The translations under genes and the position numbers were made by a program. The notes under the pieces are model-generated. The model made no database searches. It saw nothing but the letters and a program-made list of their open reading frames with translations, and had not been told where the DNA came from. Below are positions 39,301-48,300 of a stretch of DNA of 64,000 bases, in pieces (the stretch's first letter is position 1; each line of letters opens with the position of its first letter). The DNA is from Lepidonotus clava. Its lineage: Eukaryota; Annelida; Polychaeta; Phyllodocida; Polynoidae. Where the stretch lies: NCBI GenBank assembly GCA_936440205.1, contig OW387135.1, positions 22,918,792 to 22,982,791 on the forward strand, read 5' to 3'.

Positions 39301-42300
39301 CAAGTCTAAACAAGCGGGGTCCGCAGGCTGCAAGTGGTGGAGGAGGGGAGCTCCCGCTGGCCCGTTCCCCACCGGTGGGGTTGGCGCGTGTTGAACGGGT
39401 GCTACCTCCACTTTTAGTCCTGGAGCGGCGACGGTTAGCTGTTCCCCTCCCGATCGCCTTTCCAGAGTGGGCAGAGGTCGGCCGCCTCGTGTTGTTTGTA
39501 GGCTGGTACTTTCCTTGACGCATTTAGAGTTTTGTGTGGTCCTTTGAATGAAAGGAGCTATCTGAGTTTTAATCTCAGCTAACTGTTTGTTTGATTTTGG
39601 CACATCCAGTCCTACTGTTCTCCTAATTTCGTCAACAGTCTCGAATAGTTGGAACAGTGGTTGCGTAAGGTCCCAGAACCAGCCGGCCTGTATCTGCACT
39701 GGTTGGTTGACCGCTTCCTCCTTCTGAACCGGCTTGGCCAACGCCGTTAGCCTTGGCTCGGGCTCCGAGTCACTCACCTCAGATAAATTGTAGAAGTCTT
39801 TATCTGCTGTCTTCTTTTTGGCTGGAGCCGATTTAGCGGACCTCTTGGCTCCGCCTGTGGTTGTTCTGGTGGGCCGCCGGGCTGGTGTCCTTGGCTTCTT
39901 CCGGGCAATCCCGGCGTCGGTCGAGTCCGGACGGACACCGCCCCGGCCCGGCCAACTCCACCGCCTAAGGGTCTGAGCCGGTTGTTTCTTAGCACTCTCC
40001 TTCTCGACTGCCTTTTCTTTCATTTGGTAAAATCCTAAAAGAATGGCCCAACGAACCTTCCCTTGGTAGGCAGTGCCCTCTGGTGGGGCCGGCTAATCCG
40101 TTTCCTTCTCAGGGGGACGATAATCCTTCCCTCTGTGTCCGCAGGGAAAGTAGTGGTTCCCTTTGGATTGCTATGTGGCCGGAGGGCTAGACAGTTCCCC
40201 ATGAGTCGGTGGATCAGTGTCCCAGCTAAGTTCTCTTTCTGCTCCTTCCAGGAGAAGTCGGAGGTTGAACAATTTCTATCTCCAACTTCTGTTCAGAGAT
40301 AGAATCAATATCTATCTCCGTTTCGTCCCGGGCTGGGTTGCGCGCACAATCACCTGCAGCAGAGGTGACCGTCTAGGAGCAGAGTTGCGGACCGACTGGT
40401 GAATCGGCGCGGATCCCACGAAATTATAACCGATCCGCTTGTTCATGCCGTCTCCATATTTGGAGCTGTATCTTGTTTCAGGTGGGGGGGAACGCTTGCA
40501 TCCGGTCCCAAGAGATGACGTCCAACCACTGGCATCTCTCTTGGCGTGCGCACCCTCCCTTTCTGCCACGCCCCTGGGCGCGGCAAGGTGGCCGTGAGGC
40601 AGACCACCTGTTCCATTAGCGCTGATGCTAACGGTGCCGCTCCGCCGAACCTTTATTTTCACAGGGCGGCTAAATTTCCTGCATTAATCATCCATGTCGT
40701 CGCTCTCCCCGCCGTTGGACAGAGCGACGTAGTTAGGGCGGCGGTTCCGACGTAGGTTATAGCCACCTTTCGTCGGGACATGGTCCTTTACTGTTTTTCC
40801 TGGGCTCTGTTCCGACGTATCCAAGATCGGCACATCACCGCAGGGTAGTTTTATGGGCTTGTTGTTGCCTGGAGGGGATCTCCCCTCCAACGGCTGGCTT
40901 TTGCCCCTTCGTTTAGCTCGTTTGCGTTTCCTCTGTCCATTAGCGCCAGCTGTTCCCCGTTCACAGGCGGCTTTATTAGGAACAAAGGATAAGTTTGTAG
41001 ACAGCGCGGTGTCCGCACTGGTGCCCTGACCATCAGTGATTTGCCCATCCGTTTCTGCTAAATCAGTGGGACTTGGACCAGGTTTTTGTGTAGGTACCTT
41101 CCTGGTCATAGGAACTGCATCATGCTCACGGGGACCGGTCGTTCCCGTTGAGTTTTCAGTCTCAGCACCCCTTATTTCGCCATCTTCCTCAGCGATTTCA
41201 CCCGTCGGAGTGTGATGCAATTCAGGGTTTCGGTCAGGATCTGCCCCTTTTGAGTTAGTGATTTTCGCTTCTCTCACCAGTTTGGGAATGTTATGAGGGA
41301 CGGCGGGAGACCAAGGCCCATGTGCAGGTTTGAGTTTTGAAATGTTCACTAGATGTGGGACCTGTTTTCCAGTTTTTAAAGACACTAGTCTAACAAGGTG
41401 GTCTCCTTTTGTTTCAATTACCCTGAATGGCCCAGTATACCTGTTTGAGAACTTAGACGCTTTATTTTCACTAGCTAGAGGGTCGTACATGTATACCATA
41501 TCACCTTCGTACATCTGAGTGGGCCGCGCCCGCTCATCAATTCGCAGCCTCAGATCTTTTTCGTAGTTTTGAACTACCCTTTCAGCCATATTCCTAAACA
41601 TAGCAATATTATCCTTGGTTTGCATGAAAAACTCGCAGTCGTTCAGCGTTTCAGGAATTGTTCCCTGCTCAGGCATTCCCATACTGATTGGATCTCTGCC
41701 AAACAGCAGGGTGTGCGGGCTGTATCCCGACCGTACACTGATTGTGGATCTAACTGTCCATAATGCAATGGGAAGTAGATCGATCCAGTTACAGTGATCG
41801 TCAGGGATATAATAAGCAATCAGGTTTTCAATGGTTTTATGTAGTCTTTCCACTCGAGCGTTGCCAGTCGGCATACGCCCGGTAGTGAACGTTTGTTTGC
41901 ACGCTAGTCGTGTGGTGATTTCCCTGAATAGCCCTGAGAGGAAGGCCGCTCCCCGGTCTGTGTGCAGGCGGTTTACCCGTCCATACCGACACACTATCCC
42001 GGTTAGGAAACAGTTGGCCGCGGTTTGCGCAGTGGAGTCTTTCGTGGTGAAAGCCTCCGGCCAACCTGTTAGTAGGTCTATGAAGGTCATGATATATTTT
42101 GACCCATCCCTAGCCCTCTTTAGTGGCCCGATGAAATCACACTGTACTACCTCAAAGGGTCGGGTTGGTCTCTCCCAAGACTTAGCTAAGGCCTTGAAAT
42201 GCGGAGCCCGTCTCCTCAGAGAGCAGGTCTCACAAGCTTTCACATAGTCTACTATGTCGGCGTTCATGTTCCGCCAGTAGAATTTATCAGAGATTTTGGT

Positions 42301-45300
42301 AGTGAGGTTACTGATCCCTACATGTCCCCCAGCCAAGATGTCATTATGTAATAGTCTCAGGACTTTGGGAATTAACTTTCCTGGAACTATCATACGAGGT
42401 TTTAGTCTGACCAGTTGGTCTTGGTGTTTGTTATACCTTTTGACGTTGAACCTACATAGTACTCCTGGTGCTACCATTCCTACAAAATCAGCTTGGTCCA
42501 TTATTCGCCTAGCTTCAAGGGGATCTGTTGGTAGGTCTCCGTCCTGCAGGTAGTCTATCAATTGCGCGCACTCTGCATCTTGGAGTTGCGCGTTTAATAC
42601 CGTAGCCACAGAAAGCTCTTCATCCTGAACTTCGGCCTCAAATAACTCACATCCCACAGCGGGCTCATATTCCTCACCTGGGACATGCTCATGATAGACC
42701 CTAGACAAATAGTCCGGTAGAAAATGAGTCGCTCCTGGCTCATATATGATTTCAAAATCAAAATCTGATAACGCTAAAGCCCACCGTCTCAGCCGGGCTG
42801 ACGGGGCTTTGTAGGCACTCTGTAGCAGGGGAATCAACGGTTTGTGATCAGTCACTATTGTGATTTTAGCTCCCTGCAACATGTCCTCATAGTTCTTAAT
42901 GCCTTTAATTACTGCCAGAGCCTCCTTTTCTGTTACCGAATAATTTAATTCGGCGTCCCGAAGAGTACATCCCCAGAAAGCAACCGGACGGTAGATTTCA
43001 TCTAGTTTGTGACAAACCGCTGCACCGCACGCGGCGTCTGATGCGTCAGTTAGTAGATAGAAATGCCCTCCTATATCTGGATGAATTAGTAAGGGTGGCG
43101 AGGTCAGCAATTTCTTTAACTGTTGAAACGCTTCCTCGCAGGCCTCTGTCCACTCAAAATAGACTTCTTTCTTTAGCAGCCGGTTTAAAGGCTTTGCTAG
43201 ATCAGCGAAATTAGGGACAAACGATCGGTAGTAATTACACAGTCCCAGAAATGATTTAATGGTTTTCACATTATGCGGACGGTTAAAGGCTGTAATCTTT
43301 TCTGTGGTTACCCTTTGTGTAGCCCGCTTAATCCCTTCGGTTTTCCCGTATGTCATTAGACATAGTGGATTGCAACCTGAGCTGGGATCCTTTCCAGCCA
43401 TAAGGCTCTCTCTGCTTCCCAGAATGTTCTTTTCAAACCTGATGTTTTCTGATCACAGAGAGCATGGCTCAACCATAACCTACGCTAATCCAAGAAATGA
43501 GGTCTTGAATAGGCATGTTTAGCTTTACCATGGCCTGACTGTACATTGAGCCCTCTCCGACGCGATAGGTTGCAACAACTCTACCAGTCCGACAGAGACG
43601 ACCGGCCAGTGACCCAGTCGATAGCGATTACCGGTCCCAAGTCACCCTGGGTGGTCACCGACGGTCTGATCCAGGTGAATCGTGCAAACCCACACTGAAC
43701 TTTGACCGTTTTCACTGGCCTTGCCTGTTCACTCCTGAGTGATGGAACTACTGTCAGGAGCTAGGTGAGGTCTGTCGACCCCGTACCACGCACGTACCAC
43801 TTACAGGTGGCCGAAAACGAAACCACCGGCAGCCCGATATGTGCGCCGACTAGACGGTACCACAGTAGGATGTTGATTCATCCTTCGCTAGACACGGGGG
43901 CCTTCAGTAGTTCTCTCCCCTGCACTATAACGCGAGTTTTAACGTGTCCCCGGACTCTCGCGAGCCCACTGCCGCCTGTTAGGAGCTACCGTTGAGGAGC
44001 TCATCCCTCTTAGTAACTCCTTCCGCGTTTACTACGTGGCCGAGGAAATTGATTTCACTGCGGCACCACTCACACTTTGACGGTTTCAGTTTAAGATTAG
44101 CTCTCGCCAAAGCTTGGAGAACCACCTCAACGCTCGCCAGGTGTTCTTCAAATGTAGTGTCGTAGACAATTACGTCGTCTAAATATGCTAAGCATGTTCT
44201 AGGAATCAATCCCTTTAGCGCTATGGCCATTACCTTGGTAAACTGCCAAGGTGCGCCAACTAAGCCAAATGGTACACGCTTATACTGATACACACCCATC
44301 GGGGTTTCAAAAGCGGTATATTTTCTACTGTCTTCTTCAATTACACACTGATGATAGCCGCTCAACAGATCTAAAGCTGTCCACATAGTGGGTTTCTTGT
44401 AAGCCATATATAGGAAAAGCGAGCGAGCCGTGGGCATGGGGAATTTATCTTTAAAAGTGACTTGATTAAGCATGCGAAAGTCTGTACAGAGCCTAGGTTT
44501 GCCATCTTTCTTCTGCACTACCACCAGCGGGCTTCGCCAAGCCGATTCGCTGGGTTCTATGACACCTATATCTATGAGTTGCCTAACCTGTTCATCGATG
44601 ATATCCATTTTCTGTGGAGAGTATCGGTATGGTCTAGAGCTTATTACTCCCTGCGACTCATCCACAATTATTCTCATCGGCGCTATTTCACAGTGACCTA
44701 ACTCTTCCATTGAAAACGCTAGTGCATTTCTATTGTTATTAAGCATTTTCCTAAACCTTACCTGTTGTTCTTCGTTTAAGCACGACTCGGTCAGATCTAT
44801 TTTACTTACATTTTCATCCATTTTACCTCGGGATTTCTCCTCAGAGGTTTGGCTTTCCATTTGCACTGCGTCTTTCATTACTTCTACAGAAATCCTACAG
44901 ATGGACATTGGGGTCTCCGTTTTAGTTAGATAACACAAGTCTAGGAACTCCTCTATCTGATTTTGGTTTACCTCAGGCACTGCGCATTCTTCCGCAAAAG
45001 CTAATACTTCCTGGGGAGTGATTTCTTGCATTACATCTAGCGGATTCATGACTTTGATCCACCACTGGCTTCCCACCGTATTCACGCACCCCTCCACTAG
45101 GACTGGTGCGGTTACCGCCGGTGCGCAGTAAGCTACCGGTGAGTCTAATCCCAGCGGCTCTCGAGTGGTTACCGGTATGATGCATTCATTTCCCGGCGGA
45201 ATTTTCACTGTTTCTTTGCTAACTATAGGGTTTCCACAAAACACTTCTATCTTTGCGCCTGGTAGAGATAAATCTGATCGAAGCACTGTTAATAAGTTTC

Positions 45301-48300
45301 TCCCGATTACTATTAGGTGGCATAGATCGTCCACTATGTTGAAATCATAGCAGACCACCGATCCCTGGATTGAAAACTTACATCTAATTTGTTCTAGTAT
45401 TACTTGAGACGAGTTGTCTGCCAAACTGATGTTTCCCTTCGATACCTTCCATTCATCTAAAATGCATTGTTTAGGGATCTGTCGTTTACAATGGGTGGAC
45501 ATGAAGCAATCGCTCGCTCCGGTGTCTACTAAAGATCTAACCTCCTTCTGATCATCAAATCTTAACGTTAAGAAAAATGCTTCGTCTCCTATCTCTCTCC
45601 TAGCCGGTCCGTCCACGGCGCCTAATTCTATCGTGGAATGAACGGACCCTTCCTCTAGTTTCCCTGATTCTTTTGTTCGGTACCACTGGCTTTGCTATCT
45701 TTGTAGATCCGCGGGGGTTTTTCCCTCAACCTATTCTTTAACCACAAGCACGCTTCTGTAGAGTGACCATGTTGTTGATGAATGATACAAAACTTACTTT
45801 CATCAAAAGGCAACCTGGGTCTCTCTACTTTCTGTTGAGTTGGCAGATTCTTTCCCTTATCTGCCTCTCTGTTCGGGGCGATATTGGATTTAGGCTTCTG
45901 ATCTGAATTTCTTTCTCCTTTCTGGTTTTCGTACCTATCTTTTCTCTCATAACCTTGCTGTTTAAAGTTACCACCACTCTGGGGAGTCCCGCTTTGCCCT
46001 GGCTTTGGTTTCTGAAACCATGGAGCGGCCTCCAGTCGGGCCAGCACCACTCCAAACCGTTCGGAGATGGAGTTTAGGGCCGCGGTCTCCTCTGATTCTT
46101 GGCTTCCAGCCAGTTCGCTCACTGCATTAGATATTTTAGTTCCCCCTTTGCCTTTGTCCAACGATTCTAACCTCGTTGCACAATCCACCGCTTCGGTGAA
46201 AGACTTAGGGTCCAGTATAGCTACTTGCCTGGCTACGCCCTGTTTTAATCCTTCTAAAAACACAGCTAACATCATGCTTTCACTCGCCTCTGCTTTAACT
46301 TGCTTTTGTTTCAGAACACCTGCAAATTCGATCACGCTCTGGTCTTTTCCTTGTTTAAGGCCACAGAACTCTGCGTGTTTCTGCCACTTAGCTCTTCGAT
46401 CACCGAAGATCTTGGTCATTTGGGCTTCTAGCTTCTCAAATGAGTCTTTCTCACTTTCAGCTAACGCTCCTGCCCAGTCGTCGGCCCTTCCCTTTAGGCC
46501 TAACAGCGCCATATTCAGGAGGTGGGCGTCCGACCAGTCATAGATAGCTGTCAGTCGTTTTAATTCCCTGAAATACTTTTCTATTTGCTCGTCTTCTTTT
46601 CCACTAAACCACGGTAACCTAATGTTTGGTCCCCTTTGGTGACCACTGTGAGTCGTTTCACGCACTGGCGCTGGTGTTTGCCCCAGTGCCTGGCTCAACT
46701 GTGGTAGAATTTCCCAAATATTTGGTTGATTCGGTGGGTTTGGAGGGTTGTTCTGACCTGGTGGGCCCGGCGGACCTGGTGGTCCGGGCGGTGGAGGATT
46801 CGGTGGGTTTGGGGGGTTGTTGAGTTGGTTAAGGAAAGGATTGTTGTTCTGGTTCGGGGGAGGGTTATTGGGTCCTGGTGGATTTGCTTGATTATTCTGG
46901 CCTGCTGGGGCTTGCTGACCCTGCTGATTATCCGCTCTTCCTCGGCCTGCGTTAAGATTGGCAGCGAGTGCCATCGCCTGCAATAGGTGAGGGAGCAGGT
47001 TTTGATCGACCCCACCCCCTGCTGGCACGGCCCGGCCAGGCTGTTGGCCCGGTTGGCCTCCCCCATCATTTTGTTGCAGTCCCCCAAGGTTTACCCCAGG
47101 ATTAGGCTGCTGTATTCCCGGATTCGCACCACCATTTCCCCCTGCACCGGGTTGCTGCAGTCCCCCAGGGTTTATCCCCAGATTGGGCTGATTCGGAGGG
47201 GGATTATTAATAAGGTTTTGGGGAGGGTTGTTGAGAAGGTTTTGAGGAGGATTGTTGAGAAGGTTTTGAGGAGGGTTGTTGAGAAGGTTTTGAGGAGGGT
47301 TAGGCCCTTGTGGGTTGGCCTGATTATCTTGGCCTCCCTGGACCTGCTGATTAAGAGGAGGAATAAGTCCTTGAGGGTTGGCCTGATCGTTCTGGCCCCC
47401 TTGAACTTGTTGATTAAGGGGAGGATTGGCCTGATTACCTTGGCCTCCTTGGGCCTGTTGATTAAGAGGAAGAATAAGTCCTGCCTGCACGCCTTGGTCC
47501 GGCTGCTGGATTAGGATCTGGCCGTTCCCATTGTTTTGTTGAGGTCCCCCAGGGTCCATCCCACGGTTAGGATGCCATGCCCCCAGATCTACACCCCCAG
47601 CTCCCCCTTCATCGGGTTGCTGGCGTTGATCTCTATCCTCTCTTTCTTCTACTAGATCCATCAAAGGAACGCCCCCTTCCGCCATATTATTTTCGTGGAG
47701 GTTTTGTATATCGTGATCGTCCCACTGCTCTTTCACAGGTATTTCCTCCACACTAATTTCGTCCTCACTCTCTAGTTTAGCTTTCTTACCTGTGTCTAGA
47801 ACATCCTCGGTAATAATTTCGTATGAAGACGAGGTTGATTTATCTTCTCTAGCTAATTTTCTATCAGGACTACCCCCTCTGACATCTGCGGCTGCTTGTT
47901 CTGTCTCGCTATTTTCTTCCTCGTACTCGTCCTCGTATTCTCCATACAATTCATGAGTTAGAGTGTTAAAATCTTGTGCTTTAAGCGTTACATTTTCTTC
48001 ACTATCCTGATCGCTTAGCCTCTCTAAATCTATGTGCTTTTCGGGGCTTGAGTCTGCCCACTGCTTTAATATTTCGGCTGGATCAAAGGCCTGAGCTTCC
48101 GCTCCCCTACCAGCCTGGTCTAAGTTCGTTTCTACACCGTAAGTTAATCGATAGGGTTGTAAATTGCCTACTTTCTCGCTGTTTCCCTCTGCTTCCCTTC
48201 CCACTCCCCTATCCCTTCCCACTGTTTTTCCTTTAGCTACAGTGGAATAAGGAATGGACGCCCCCGGGTTGGGGTGAGTTGGTGTTACCAGTGGGTGACT

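Noticed and set aside
38988-39518. 176-codon plus-strand ORF opposite the basic accessory ORF
   Set aside because: GC-rich antisense frame of the accessory region, without recognisable domains.
46987-47514. 175-codon plus-strand ORF opposite gag
   Set aside because: Antisense shadow of the NNPPQNLL repeats; composition follows the repeat.
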